A stretch of 64,000 nt of DNA from Microbispora sp. ZYX-F-249 (GTDB lineage Bacteria > Actinomycetota > Actinomycetes > Streptosporangiales > Streptosporangiaceae): assembly GCF_039649665.1 (NCBI RefSeq), contig NZ_JBDJAW010000001.1, forward strand, positions 310,001 to 374,000, given 5' to 3'. The notes beneath the pieces were generated by a model. That model saw only the letters and a list, made by a program, of their open reading frames with translations, ran no database searches and had not been told where the DNA came from. The position numbers and the translations under genes are program-made. Position 1 is the first letter of the stretch. Every line of letters begins with the position of its first letter. Shown here one piece after another: positions 1 to 9,229 of this stretch.

Positions 1-723
<723 letters not shown>

Positions 724-735
724 GACGGCGGTCCT

Positions 736-2124
736 TCAGTAGGAGAGGGCGGGGAGAGCGGGCTCGTCCTCGTGGACCGCGTCCTCCAGCTCGGGCCCCT
801 TGCGGATGAACTTGAGCAGCAGGCGGACCTCGATGACCGCGAGCACGGCGTAGACCAGCGTGAAGCCGACCAGGGTGGTGGCGACCTCGCCGACGTCGGA
901 ACCCGGGGAGACGGCGGCGGCGGTCCGCATCATGCCGAACACGGTCCACGGCTGGCGGCCCACCTCGGTGAAGATCCACCCGAGCGTGTTGGCCAGGAAC
1001 GGCAGGCCGATGCCGAGCACGGCGGCCCGGTGGAACCAGGGGCCGGCCGGCATCCGTCCGCGCCGGGTCAGCCAGAGCCCGGCCAGCGCCAGCAGCCCGG
1101 CCAGCGCGCCGAACCCGATCATCAGGCGGAACGACCAGTACGCGAGGCCGACGACGGGGCGGTAGTCGCCGGGGCCGTACGTCTTCTCGTACCTGGCCTG
1201 GATGTCGTTGATGCCCTCGACCTTCCCGTCCAGGGTGTTGGTGGACAGCAGGCTCAGGCCGTAGGGGATCTGGAGGTTGATGTGGTTGCGGCCGTTCTCC
1301 ACGTCGCCGACCGCGAAGACGGAGAAGCCGGCGGAGGTCTCGTCCTCCCACAGGGCCTCGGCGGCGGCCATCTTCATGGGCTGCTGCCGTGTCATCAGCT
1401 GCGCCTGCCAGTGGCCGCTGAAGGCGACCCCGGCCGAGGCGGCCAGCGTGACCACCAGCGCGGCGCGGGCCGACTTCCGGAACAGGTCCGTCTCGCGCTC
1501 GCGTGCGAGCTGCCAGGCGCTCACACCGATGACGAACGCCCCGGCCGTCACGAACGCGCCGAAGATGACGTGGGGGAACGTCGCCAGGGTGGTGACGTTC
1601 GTCAGCACGGCCCAGATGTCGGTGAGTTCGGCCCGGCCGGTGGCCGGGTTGAGCCGGTAGCCGACCGGGTGCTGCATCCACGAGTTCGCGGCGAGGATGA
1701 AGTACGCCGAGATGTTCGTGCCGATCGCGGCCAGCCAGATCGTGGCCAGGTGGACCCTCTTCGGCAGCTTGTCCCAGCCGAAAATCCACAGGCCGAGGAA
1801 GGTGGACTCCAGGAAGAAGGCCATCAGGCCCTCCATCGCCAGCGGCGCACCGAACACGTCCCCGACGAACCGCGAGTAGGCACTCCAGTTCATCCCGAAC
1901 TGGAACTCCTGGACGATGCCGGTGACGACGCCCATCGCGAAGTTGATCAGGAACAGCCTGCCCCAGAACTTCGTCATCCGCAGGTAGGCCGCGTCGCCCG
2001 TACGGTGCCAGGCCGTCTGGAATCCGGCCACGAGAACCGACAGGCCGATCGTGAGGGGCACGAACAGGAAGTGGTAGACGGTCGTGATGCCGAACTGCCA
2101 CCGGGACAGATCCAGGACGTCCAT
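736..2124 (-). CDS. cydA: Cytochrome bd oxidase subunit I (CydA)
   Basis: Haem-binding quinol-oxidising subunit of cytochrome bd oxidase, 462 residues. The N-terminus MDVLDLSRWQFGITTVYHFLF places the haem b595 histidine at residue 18. The haem b558 histidine lies in ATFPHVIFGAF, and GRQPWTVFGMMRT holds the methionine ligand region. The acidic pair for the proton path is in FGAPLAMEGLMAFFLEST. At 462 residues it lacks the long Q-loop insertion of the 522-residue E. coli protein, as is usual in actinobacteria. It is the first gene of cydAB. I looked for a Rex-type dyad (TTGTG...CACAA) in the 130 bp upstream and did not see one. Confidence 0.97.
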   Translation of the reverse strand: MDVLDLSRWQFGITTVYHFLFVPLTIGLSVLVAGFQTAWHRTGDAAYLRMTKFWGRLFLINFAMGVVTGIVQEFQFGMNWSAYSRFVGDVFGAPLAMEGLMAFFLESTFLGLWIFGWDKLPKRVHLATIWLAAIGTNISAYFILAANSWMQHPVGYRLNPATGRAELTDIWAVLTNVTTLATFPHVIFGAFVTAGAFVIGVSAWQLARERETDLFRKSARAALVVTLAASAGVAFSGHWQAQLMTRQQPMKMAAAEALWEDETSAGFSVFAVGDVENGRNHINLQIPYGLSLLSTNTLDGKVEGINDIQARYEKTYGPGDYRPVVGLAYWSFRLMIGFGALAGLLALAGLWLTRRGRMPAGPWFHRAAVLGIGLPFLANTLGWIFTEVGRQPWTVFGMMRTAAAVSPGSDVGEVATTLVGFTLVYAVLAVIEVRLLLKFIRKGPELEDAVHEDEPALPALSY

Positions 2125-2253
2125 GGGGGCTCCACAGTCATGAAGGGACGTCTGAAGCCTGACCGAGACGCGATCACGCCCCCAGGGCTACCGGACCCGG
2201 CAGGAAAGGACCTTGGTCACGATCCGGCCGGGACTGTTGGCGAAGATAGGAGT

Positions 2254-2880
2254 GTGCGTGCCCGTCCCGTCTCCCCCTCCCTGCTCGTGGAGGAACTCGC
2301 CGATCTGATCGCCGCCCGGCCGCGCGACGCGTGGGTGCGCGTCGCCGTCGACGGAGCTCCCCCCGCCGAGCCCGGACGGCTGGCCGACGACCTGGTGGGG
2401 CCGCTGCGCCTGCGCGGCCGGGACGTCCTGCGGGTGCCCGCGGCCGGGTTCCTGCGCCCGGCCTCGCTGCGGCTGGAGTTCGGCCGGACCGACCCCGACG
2501 TGTTCCACGACGAGTGGCTGGACGTGAGCGGCCTCCGCCGTGAGGTGCTCGGCCCGCTCGAGCCGGGCCGTACGGGCCGGGTGCTGCCCTCGCTGTGGGA
2601 CAGCGTGCGCGACCGGGCCACCCGCGCCGGCTACGTCATGCTGAAGCCGGGCGGGGTGGTGCTCGTCGACGGTGCGCTGCTGCTCGGGCGCGGCCTGCCG
2701 TTCGACCTGACCGTCCACCTGTCCATGTCGGCCGCCGCGCTGGCCCGCCGCACGCCGCCCGGGGAGCGGTGGACGCTGCCCGCCTACGAGCGGTACGAAC
2801 GCGAGGCGGACCCGGCACGGACCGCGGACGTGGCCGTCCGCGTCGAGGACCCGCGCCACCCCGCCATGCTCACGGTGTGA
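2254..2880 (+). CDS. Uridine kinase-like protein lacking a Walker A motif
   Basis: About 208 residues, matching the actinomycete proteins usually annotated uridine kinase: a VAVDGAPPAEPGRLADDLV segment where the P-loop should be, then LRPASLRLEFGRTDPDVFHD, and a C-terminal WTLPAYERYEREADP followed by VRVEDPRHPA. The canonical nucleoside kinase P-loop GxxxxGKS/T is replaced by GAPPAEPG, with no lysine, so kinase activity is doubtful. The GTG at 2254 is chosen because family similarity begins just after it. The gene is divergent from cydA across 130 bp. It could be a nucleotide-binding protein without phosphotransfer; the true function is unknown. Confidence 0.75.
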   Translation: MRARPVSPSLLVEELADLIAARPRDAWVRVAVDGAPPAEPGRLADDLVGPLRLRGRDVLRVPAAGFLRPASLRLEFGRTDPDVFHDEWLDVSGLRREVLGPLEPGRTGRVLPSLWDSVRDRATRAGYVMLKPGGVVLVDGALLLGRGLPFDLTVHLSMSAAALARRTPPGERWTLPAYERYEREADPARTADVAVRVEDPRHPAMLTV

Positions 2881-2924
2881 TGGTGACCACGGTCCAGAGC
2901 GGTCGGGTGACGGCCATGTCGAGT

Positions 2925-3012
2925 TGTCGATACGGTAGCGTACCGATACGATGGCGTACCGATACGGTGCAGTATCGACAGTTCACCTGTTCATCTGTTC
3001 ACTTGTTCAACG
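2925..3012. promoter_or_regulatory. Repeat-rich leader and operator region of the NTF2-like/TetR genes
   Basis: Three kinds of symmetry sit before the ATG at 3027. A perfect 9-bp inverted repeat pairs TGTCGATAC (2925-2933) with GTATCGACA (2972-2980). Between them lie two direct copies of TACCGATACG (2941-2950 and 2957-2966, 16 bp apart) and a CGGTA/TACCG dyad. From 2981 to 3012 an 8-bp unit starting GTTCA is repeated four times head to tail. The dyads resemble sites for a TetR dimer and the TetR gene is the second gene downstream. The role of the 8-bp repeats is unknown. Confidence 0.55.
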
Positions 3013-3026
3013 AAAGCAGACGAGTC

Positions 3027-3464
3027 ATGGCATCCTTTGATCCCTTCCCGGAGCTCACCGTCGTGCTGAAGGACGCCCTCGGCGCTCAGCTCGATCAGAG
3101 CGCGACGACCTTCATCGAGATGATGAGCGAGGACGTCGTCCTCGAGTTTCCCTACGCCGCCGACCCCGCCTTCTCGACGATCAGCGGCCGCGACCGGGTG
3201 ACCGATTACCTTCGTGGCGTCTCGTCGCTGTTCGCGGTCGACCGGATCGACGTCCAGCACGTTCACCACGCGCAGGGCGCCGGCCCTGTGGTGATCGAGA
3301 TGAAGGCGCTCGGTCACGGCAGGAGCAGCGGTGTCACCTACGACCAGCACTACATCACTGTGATCAACGTCGCGAACGGCCGGATCGTCAGCTACCGGGA
3401 GTATTTCAACCCGGAGCGCTTTCAGGTCGTCACCGAGGCCGAAGCGCAGCGTCGGGACGCCTGA
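3027..3464 (+). CDS. NTF2/SnoaL-like protein
   Basis: A 145-residue protein with the layout of the nuclear transport factor 2 / SnoaL-like superfamily: an N-terminal helix (FIEMMSEDVVLEFPYA), GRDRVTDYLRGVSSLF in the middle and a C-terminal strand region (YDQHYITVINVANGRIVSYREYFNP). The last motif, GRIVSYREYFNP, is typical of SnoaL-like ketosteroid-isomerase-fold proteins, which act as isomerases, hydratases or simple binders. The substrate cannot be told from the sequence. It lies 2 bp before a TetR regulator and shares its leader, so the pair is probably self-regulated. Local codon use looks less G/C-biased than in neighbours, which may hint at recent acquisition. Confidence 0.8.
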   Translation: MASFDPFPELTVVLKDALGAQLDQSATTFIEMMSEDVVLEFPYAADPAFSTISGRDRVTDYLRGVSSLFAVDRIDVQHVHHAQGAGPVVIEMKALGHGRSSGVTYDQHYITVINVANGRIVSYREYFNPERFQVVTEAEAQRRDA

Positions 3465-3466
3465 CA

Positions 3467-4099
3467 GTGGTGCAGCCGCCGTCCGGGCATGACGGTCGCC
3501 GAGAGTCGCAACCCGCGGCCATCTCCCGCCCGAGGCTGCGTCCGCATGTCACCGATGCGGTGCTCGATGCGGTGCTCGCGGAACTCGCGGAGGTCGGATA
3601 CGGGCGGCTCACCATGGAGGGGGTCGCTCAGCGAGCCGGATCGAGCAAATCGACACTCTACCGGCGGTGGTCGTCGAAGAGCGCGATGGCGCTGGACGCG
3701 ATCACCACGGTGAGTCAGGCGTCGATCCCCGGCGACGACGATGGAGGCGACCTGCTGGATCACCTGCTGACGGTCGCCCGCGGGATCCATGAGTGGCTGA
3801 CCGAACCTCTGGTGAGCCGTATCGTTCCCGACCTCATCGCCGAAGGCGTCCGCAGCAGCAGCATGGCTCGTGCGTTGATCGAGCACGTCGCGGAACCGCG
3901 TCGTAGAACTATTCGCCGCATTCTGGAGTCGGCTCGAACACGTGGTGACGTCCGCGCGGATGCGGACCTCGAACTGGCCCTCGACATGCTCGTCGGTCTC
4001 ATCTACTGGCGAGCATGCGTGCTACGCGAGGAGATCGGCGAGGACTACCTGGAGAAAGTGGCAAGGGTGGTGCACCGGGACATAGCAACACCTGCCTGA
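3467..4099 (+). CDS. TetR family transcriptional regulator
   Basis: A 210-residue regulator. The N-terminal helix-turn-helix reads RLTMEGVAQRAGSSKSTLYRRW (about residues 46-67), followed by the connecting helix SSKSAMALDAIT. The C-terminal half resembles the TetR_C_11-type ligand domain with a LYWRACVLREEIGEDYLEKV-like end. It starts at a GTG 2 bp after the stop of the NTF2-like gene, so the two are co-transcribed. It probably represses the pair through the symmetrical sites at 2925-2980. The first 25 residues before the HTH are low complexity. Confidence 0.88.
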   Translation: MVQPPSGHDGRRESQPAAISRPRLRPHVTDAVLDAVLAELAEVGYGRLTMEGVAQRAGSSKSTLYRRWSSKSAMALDAITTVSQASIPGDDDGGDLLDHLLTVARGIHEWLTEPLVSRIVPDLIAEGVRSSSMARALIEHVAEPRRRTIRRILESARTRGDVRADADLELALDMLVGLIYWRACVLREEIGEDYLEKVARVVHRDIATPA

Positions 4100-4106
4100 T
4101 CCAGTA

Positions 4107-5528
4107 TCAGAGCCCGTACGCCTCCAGCAGGCGCAGCCACACCTCGCTGACGGTCGGGTAGGCCGGGACGGCGTGCCACAGGTCGTCGAGGGTCGCTTCC
4201 GAGGTGACCGCGATCGTCGCGGCGTGCAGCAGCTCGGCCGCCCCGGGGGCCACGAAGGTCACACCGAGCAGCACCCGGCGGCGCTCGTCGACCACCGCCT
4301 TGGCCTTGCCCCGATAGCCGTCACCGAGCAGGTAGCCGCCGGCCACCTGCTCCATGTCGTACTCCACCACGCGCACGTCGAAGCCCTCCGCACGGGCCTG
4401 CGCCTCGGTGCGGCCCACCGCGCACACCTGCGGATCGGTGAAGACCACCTGCGGCGCCCCGGCGCGGTCCGCGCGGTCGCGCATCCCGGGCCGGTCGTCC
4501 GCCTCGCCGCGCGCACGGGCGGCGACGACGTCCGCGGCCACCCGCGCCTGGTACTTGCCCATGTGCGTGAGGAGCGCGAGGCCGTTCACGTCCCCGATCG
4601 CGTAGAGCCAGCCGTCCGCCACGCCGCTGGCCCGCATGCTCTCGTCCACCTCTATCGGGCCGGACTCCGGCAGCCCCACCGAGGCCAGGCCGAGGTCGTC
4701 CGTGGCGGCCCGGCGGCCGGCCGCGACCAGGATCTCGTCGGCCGTGACCGTTCCGCCGCTCGCGAGCCGCACCGTGACCTCGCCGCCCGGCTCCGGCCGT
4801 TCGACCTTCTCCGCGCTCTCGTGCATGCGGATGTCGATCCCCTGGTCGGCCAGCGACCGCGCGACCATCTCCCCGGCGAAGGGCTCCGTACGCCCGAGCA
4901 GCTCGCCGCCCCGGACGAGCATCGTGACCTCCCTGGCGCCGAGCCCCCGCATGGCCTGGGCCATCTCGCACGCGACCACGCCGCCGCCGATCACCACGAT
5001 CCGGTCCGGCACGGCACGCACACCGGTGACCTCACGGTTCGTCCACGGCCTTGCCGCGGCGAGGCCGGCCACGGGCGGGATCACCGGGCGGCTTCCGGTG
5101 GCCAGCAGGACGGCGTGGTTCGCGACGAGCGTGCGGGTGCCGCCGTCGGCCGTCGTGACCTCGACCCGCCGGGGGCCGGCCAGCCGTCCGGTGCCGCGTA
5201 CGAGCGTCACGCCCGCCGAGTCGAGCCACCGCGCCTGCCCGGCGTCGTCGTAGTGCGAGACCACGGCGTCACGCCGGGCCAGCACCGCGGCGGCGTCGAT
5301 CGGGCCGCCGAGCCGCAGCCCCGTGACCCGGCCCACCTCACCCGCGAGGTCCACCGGCCGCAGGAGTGCCTTGCTCGGCATGCAGGCCCAGTAGGAGCAC
5401 TCCCCTCCCGCCAGCTCGTTCTCCACGATGACGGTGCTCAGACCGGACGCGGCCACCCGTCCCGCGGCGACCTCACCCGCCGGGCCCGCACCCACCACGA
5501 TCACATCGAAGACGTCCACGGGCTCCAC
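4107..5528 (-). CDS. FAD/NAD(P) disulfide-reductase-like oxidoreductase (dihydrolipoyl dehydrogenase family)
   Basis: A 473-residue class I pyridine nucleotide-disulfide oxidoreductase: FAD-binding VIVVGAGPAG near residues 10-18, redox pair in ECSYWACMPSK (Cys44 and Cys49), NAD(P) motif VVIGGGVVACEMAQ, second FAD contact YAIGDVNGLALLTHMGKYQ, and a C-terminal dimerisation domain. The usual active-site His-Pro near the C-terminus is Tyr-Pro (AVPAYPTVSE), as in subfamilies that act on quinones or other acceptors rather than lipoamide, so E3 function is unlikely. The GTG at 5528 is preferred over an upstream ATG at 5573 because it has a GGGGA ribosome site and follows the response-regulator stop by 4 bp. 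No lipoamide-complex genes are nearby. Confidence 0.85.
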   Translation of the reverse strand: MEPVDVFDVIVVGAGPAGEVAAGRVAASGLSTVIVENELAGGECSYWACMPSKALLRPVDLAGEVGRVTGLRLGGPIDAAAVLARRDAVVSHYDDAGQARWLDSAGVTLVRGTGRLAGPRRVEVTTADGGTRTLVANHAVLLATGSRPVIPPVAGLAAARPWTNREVTGVRAVPDRIVVIGGGVVACEMAQAMRGLGAREVTMLVRGGELLGRTEPFAGEMVARSLADQGIDIRMHESAEKVERPEPGGEVTVRLASGGTVTADEILVAAGRRAATDDLGLASVGLPESGPIEVDESMRASGVADGWLYAIGDVNGLALLTHMGKYQARVAADVVAARARGEADDRPGMRDRADRAGAPQVVFTDPQVCAVGRTEAQARAEGFDVRVVEYDMEQVAGGYLLGDGYRGKAKAVVDERRRVLLGVTFVAPGAAELLHAATIAVTSEATLDDLWHAVPAYPTVSEVWLRLLEAYGL

Positions 5529-5532
5529 CCTG

Positions 5533-6213
5533 TCATCCCCGCGGGCGCGAGGTGGAGACGAGCCCCCCTTCATACGCGGCGATGACCAGCTGGGCCCGGT
5601 CGCGGGCGCCGAGCTTGGCGAGCAGATGGCCGATGTGGGTCTTCACGGTGGCCGTGCTGACGTGCAGGTTCGCCGCGATCTCCAGGTTGGACAGGCCGCG
5701 TGCGACGAGCGTCAGCACCTCACGCTCCCTGACGGTGAGGCCGTCGAGCAGGGGCCCGGATCGAGGCCGGTCCGCGACGGTCCGTGTGAATTCGGCTATC
5801 AGCCGCCGCGTCACACTCGGCGCCAGCAGCCCCTCCCCCGCGGCGATGACGCGGATCGCGGCCAGCAGGTCGGCGGGCGGGGTGTTCTTCAGCAGGAAAC
5901 CGCTCGCCCCGGCCCGCAGCCCCGCGTAGACGTACTCGTCGAGGTCGAACGTGGTGAGGATCAGCACCCTGGTGCCGAGGCGTTCGGCGCAGATACGCCG
6001 GGTCGCCTCGATGCCGTCCATGCCGGGCATGCGCACGTCCATCAGCACGACGTCGGGGCACTCCGCGCGGGCCAGTTCGACGGCCCGTGCCCCGGTGCCC
6101 GCCTCGCCGACCGCCACCATCCCCGGGGTGCTGTCCACCAGCAGGCGCAGGCTGCCGCGCAGCAGTTCCTGGTCGTCGGCGAGCAGCACCCGGATCGGAC
6201 CCGGCTCGTTCAC
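5533..6213 (-). CDS. NarL/LuxR-type response regulator
   Basis: A 226-residue two-component regulator. The receiver domain has the acidic pair LLADDQ (Asp13, Asp14), the phospho-acceptor in VVLMDVRMPGMDG (Asp59) and the switch lysine in GFLLKNTPP. The C-terminal LuxR HTH begins LDGLTVREREVLTLVARGLSN and continues STATVKTHIGHLLAKLG. It starts at a GTG overlapping the kinase stop by 4 bp (GTGA), indicating translational coupling. The divergent ABC exporter at 7514 is the likely target, since NarL-type pairs in actinomycetes often sit beside drug or peptide exporters. Confidence 0.95.
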   Translation of the reverse strand: MNEPGPIRVLLADDQELLRGSLRLLVDSTPGMVAVGEAGTGARAVELARAECPDVVLMDVRMPGMDGIEATRRICAERLGTRVLILTTFDLDEYVYAGLRAGASGFLLKNTPPADLLAAIRVIAAGEGLLAPSVTRRLIAEFTRTVADRPRSGPLLDGLTVREREVLTLVARGLSNLEIAANLHVSTATVKTHIGHLLAKLGARDRAQLVIAAYEGGLVSTSRPRG

Positions 6214-7382
6214 CGCTCCTCCCCCCGCAGCGGCAGGCGGGCGTGCACGCGGAAACCGCCGCCGGGCAGCGGACCGGCCGTGAAGTCTCCGCCGTACGCC
6301 GTGACCCGCTCGCGCATGCCGATCACACCATGCCCAGCACCGTGCCCGGGCGGGCCGGGAGGCAGAACCCGGCGGCCCGGCCCGTCGTCGGTCACCTCGA
6401 CGCTCAACCGTCCCCCCTCGTCGTCCACCCGCACCCGGCACCGGGCCGGGGCGGCGTGCCTGACCACGTTGGTGACGGACTCCTGGACGATCCGGTGGAC
6501 CGCGAGCTCCAGCGCCTCGGGCAGGCCGCCCGTCACCCGGACGTCCAGGTCCACCCGTACGCCCGCGGCCGCCGCGCGCTCGGCGACGTCCGGCAGCGCG
6601 GCGAGGCCCGGCATGGGAGACAGACCATCGAAACCGGCGCCGGGAGCGGTGCGCAGGACGCCGAGCATGTGCCGCATCTCGGTCAGCGCCTGCCTGCTCG
6701 TGGTCTCGATGACCCGCAGCGCCTCCAGCGCCTCCTCCGGCCGCCGGTCGGCCACGTGCGCCGCGACCCCGGCCTTGACCCCGATCAGGCTGAGCGTGTG
6801 GGAGACCACGTCGTGCATCTCCCTGGCGATGCGCAGCCGCTCCTCGGTGACGGCCTGCTCGGCGGCCTGTGCGGCCCGGCGGGCGGCGTACGCCCGGCGC
6901 TCCCGCACCGCCCGGCCGATCGTCCAGGCGCCGCCCAGCGCGAGCGCGGCCAGCACGGCGGTCTCCACGACCCGCCTGACCTCGGGCTCGGCCGACACGC
7001 CGCCGAACGCCGCGAGCAGCAGCGCCCCGGCGGTCAGCACCCCAATCGCCGCCGTCGGTTCCCACCGGCGCCGCCGCGTCGTGAGCGCGACCGCATAGAG
7101 CGCGTACGCCGCGGCGGCCAGCGGCTCCCGCACGACGCCGAGCGCCATGGCCGCCACGGACGCGGCCGCGACGACGCAGAAGACCGGCAGCGGCCACCGC
7201 CGCCGCGCCGCGAGCGGCAGCGTCATCGCGGCGATCAGGACCCAGGCCGCCGGGTGGTGCACACGTGGAGGGTTGACGACCAGCACGAACGCGTATCCCA
7301 GTCCGGCCAGCACGTCGAGCGCGACCAGCTCACGGGGGCGCAACGGCCGGGGGAACAGGGGCCGCACCTCCGGATCGTCCAC
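6210..7382 (-). CDS. NarL-type sensor histidine kinase
   Basis: A 390-residue membrane kinase. The first 155 residues hold about five hydrophobic helices. A charged linker (RERRAYAARRAAQAAEQ) precedes the HisKA_3 dimerisation domain with the phospho-accepting His190 in ERLRIAREMHDVVSHTL. The HATPase domain has the N-box VTNVVRHA and G-box DDGPGR. No large extracytoplasmic sensor loop is visible, so sensing is probably within the membrane, as in DesK- or LiaS-like kinases of envelope stress. Start is a GTG at 7382. It is transcribed ahead of its response regulator and faces the ABC exporter genes. Confidence 0.93.
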   Translation of the reverse strand: MDDPEVRPLFPRPLRPRELVALDVLAGLGYAFVLVVNPPRVHHPAAWVLIAAMTLPLAARRRWPLPVFCVVAAASVAAMALGVVREPLAAAAYALYAVALTTRRRRWEPTAAIGVLTAGALLLAAFGGVSAEPEVRRVVETAVLAALALGGAWTIGRAVRERRAYAARRAAQAAEQAVTEERLRIAREMHDVVSHTLSLIGVKAGVAAHVADRRPEEALEALRVIETTSRQALTEMRHMLGVLRTAPGAGFDGLSPMPGLAALPDVAERAAAAGVRVDLDVRVTGGLPEALELAVHRIVQESVTNVVRHAAPARCRVRVDDEGGRLSVEVTDDGPGRRVLPPGPPGHGAGHGVIGMRERVTAYGGDFTAGPLPGGGFRVHARLPLRGEER

Positions 7383-7513
7383 GCGCCCACGCTAGCCATA
7401 TGTGCGCGCGCCCGCCTCCTGCCCCGGTCTGTCATGCCACGGTCTGAGGCACGTCCCGTGTATCGCACGTCGCTCCGACGCGCGGGGCGGGGGCTTCGCG
7501 AGACCGTCGGGAC

Positions 7514-8446
7514 ATGATCGAAGTCAGAGACCTGACCAAGCGCTTCGGGCGCACGGTCGCCGTGGACGGTCTGACGTTCCACGTGAAACCAGGCCGGGTC
7601 ACCGGGTTCCTCGGACCGAACGGCGCGGGCAAGTCCACGACCATGCGGATGGTCCTCGGTCTGGACCGCCCGGCGAGCGGCGAGGCGCTGATCGGCGGCC
7701 GCCGCTACGACAGCCTCCGTCATCCGATGCGGGAGGTGGGCGCGCTCCTGGACGCGGGCGCCGTCCAGGGCGGCCGTACGCCACTGGGGCACCTGAGCTG
7801 GATGGCCCGCGCCAACCGCATCGGCCGGGACCGGGTCGTGTCCGTCATCGAGCAGGTGGGGCTGGCCGGCGTGGCACGCAAGCGGATCCGGGGCTTCTCG
7901 CTCGGCATGCGGCAGCGCCTCGGGATCGCCGCCGCGCTCCTCGGCGACCCGGCAGTGCTGCTGCTGGACGAGCCGGTCAACGGCCTCGACCCGGACGGCG
8001 TGCGCTGGATCCGCGAACTGCTCCGAAGCCTCGCCGCGGAGGGCCGGACCGTGCTCCTGTCGAGCCACCTGATGAGCGAGATGGAGCTCACCGCCGACCA
8101 TCTGGTCGTCATCGCCCGCGGGCGCCTCATCGCGGACACCTCCATGCGGGAGCTGACCGCCGTACGGGACGTGTTCGTCCGCAGCAGCCGCGCCGCGGAC
8201 CTCGCCACGGCGCTGTCGGCCGCGGGCGGGACGGTCGCGGCGGAGGACGGCGGGGGCCTGTCGGTGCGCGGCCTCGACCCGGCGGAGATCGGCGACCTCG
8301 CCGCCCGGCACGCCATCCCCCTCCACGAGGTCACCCCGCGCGGCGCCTCCCTCGAGGAGACCTACATGCGGCTCACGGCCGGGCTCACGGCGGAGTTCAC
8401 GGCGGAGTTCACGGCGGAGTTCACGGCGAAGGAGGCGGGCCGGTGA
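7514..8446 (+). CDS. ABC transporter ATP-binding protein (drug-export type)
   Basis: A 310-residue ABC-2-type ATPase: Walker A GPNGAGKST (residues 34-42), signature FSLGMRQRLGIAAALL, Walker B AVLLLDEPVNGLDP and the switch histidine in LLSSHLMSEME. The layout matches exporters of the BcrA/DrrA kind. The C-terminus is odd: TAGLTAEFTAEFTAEFTAKE, made by a 12-bp unit repeated about four times (8384-8431). Its stop overlaps the permease start by 4 bp. Divergent from the NarL-type two-component system, its probable regulator. Confidence 0.93.
   Translation: MIEVRDLTKRFGRTVAVDGLTFHVKPGRVTGFLGPNGAGKSTTMRMVLGLDRPASGEALIGGRRYDSLRHPMREVGALLDAGAVQGGRTPLGHLSWMARANRIGRDRVVSVIEQVGLAGVARKRIRGFSLGMRQRLGIAAALLGDPAVLLLDEPVNGLDPDGVRWIRELLRSLAAEGRTVLLSSHLMSEMELTADHLVVIARGRLIADTSMRELTAVRDVFVRSSRAADLATALSAAGGTVAAEDGGGLSVRGLDPAEIGDLAARHAIPLHEVTPRGASLEETYMRLTAGLTAEFTAEFTAEFTAKEAGR
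8384..8431 (+). repeat. 12-bp in-frame tandem repeat in the ATPase C-terminus
   Basis: Four consecutive 12-bp units close to TTCACGGCGGAG (first copy begins CTC, last ends GAAG) encode a Thr-Ala-Glu-Phe repeat at the end of the ABC ATPase. As the unit is a multiple of three, copy number can vary by slippage without breaking the frame or the overlapping permease start. Confidence 0.9.
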
Positions 8447-9225
8447 TCGACGCTCTCGCCGCCGAATGGCTCAAGCTCCGCAGTCTCCGGTCCACCTCCG
8501 TGGTCCTCGGCGTCGTCGCCGTCGTCGTCGGTCTCATGGCCCTGCTGGCCTGGTACGCCGCCCACCTGTGGGACGGTCTGCCGCCCGGACAGCGCGACCA
8601 CCTCGCCGTGTCGTCGCTGCCCGAGGTGACGCACATGCTCGCCTCGCTGTGCCTGGCCGTGCTGGGCGTCCTCGCCTTCTCCGGCGAGTACGGCACCGGC
8701 ATGATCCGCACGACGCTCACCGTGCTGCCCGCGCGTGGACGGGTGCTCGCCGCGAAGGCGGGCGTCGTCGCGGTCGTGGCCGCCTGCACGGGGCTCACGG
8801 CCGTGCTCGCGACGTACGCCGCCGGGCGGCTCATCATCGGCGACCGGCCCATCCGGGGGCAGTCGGCCGAGCCGCTGAGCAGCCAACTCCCGCACTTCCT
8901 GGCGATGAGCCTGTCCATCCTGATGTTCGCGCTCCTCGGCCTGTGCCTGGCCGCGATCACGCGATCCGCCGTCGCCGCCATCGCCGTCCTCGTGGCGGTC
9001 TGGTACGTGCTCCCGATCGTCGGCTACAACCTGCCGGCGCCCTGGGGCGAGCGCGTCGGCTCGATCCTGCCCGGCGCCCTGGCGGGCCAGCTGGCCGGCA
9101 CGGGCAACCCCGACTCGGTCGCCGGCGCGCTGCTGTCGCCGCTCGCCGCACTCGCGGTCATGGCCGCCTACGTGGCCGTGCCGTACGGCGTGGCCGCGGT
9201 CCTGCTGGCCCGCAGGGACGCCTGA
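8443..9225 (+). CDS. ABC-2 type transporter permease
   Basis: A 260-residue membrane protein starting at a GTG that overlaps the ATPase stop (GTGA). It begins VIDALAAEWLKLRSLRST, the usual cytoplasmic lead of ABC-2 permeases, followed by about six hydrophobic helices. The family-typical GEYGTGMIRTTL sits after the second helix (an intracellular coupling segment), and it ends GVAAVLLARRDA. It pairs with the upstream ATPase to form an exporter of unknown substrate, probably an antimicrobial or envelope-active compound given the adjacent two-component system. Its stop lies 4 bp from that of the convergent secreted-protein gene. Confidence 0.9.
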   Translation: MIDALAAEWLKLRSLRSTSVVLGVVAVVVGLMALLAWYAAHLWDGLPPGQRDHLAVSSLPEVTHMLASLCLAVLGVLAFSGEYGTGMIRTTLTVLPARGRVLAAKAGVVAVVAACTGLTAVLATYAAGRLIIGDRPIRGQSAEPLSSQLPHFLAMSLSILMFALLGLCLAAITRSAVAAIAVLVAVWYVLPIVGYNLPAPWGERVGSILPGALAGQLAGTGNPDSVAGALLSPLAALAVMAAYVAVPYGVAAVLLARRDA

Positions 9226-9229
9226 CGGC

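Noticed and set aside
2125-2253. Rex redox operator upstream of cydA
   Set aside because: No TTGTG...CACAA-type dyad could be found in the interval.
2981-3012. Repeats as a CRISPR array
   Set aside because: The unit is 8 bp with no unique spacers and no cas genes are present; it is a simple tandem repeat.
4173-5585. Plus-strand open frame opposite the flavin oxidoreductase
   Set aside because: Composition is His/Arg/Ala-rich without any motif, and the opposite strand has all family motifs.
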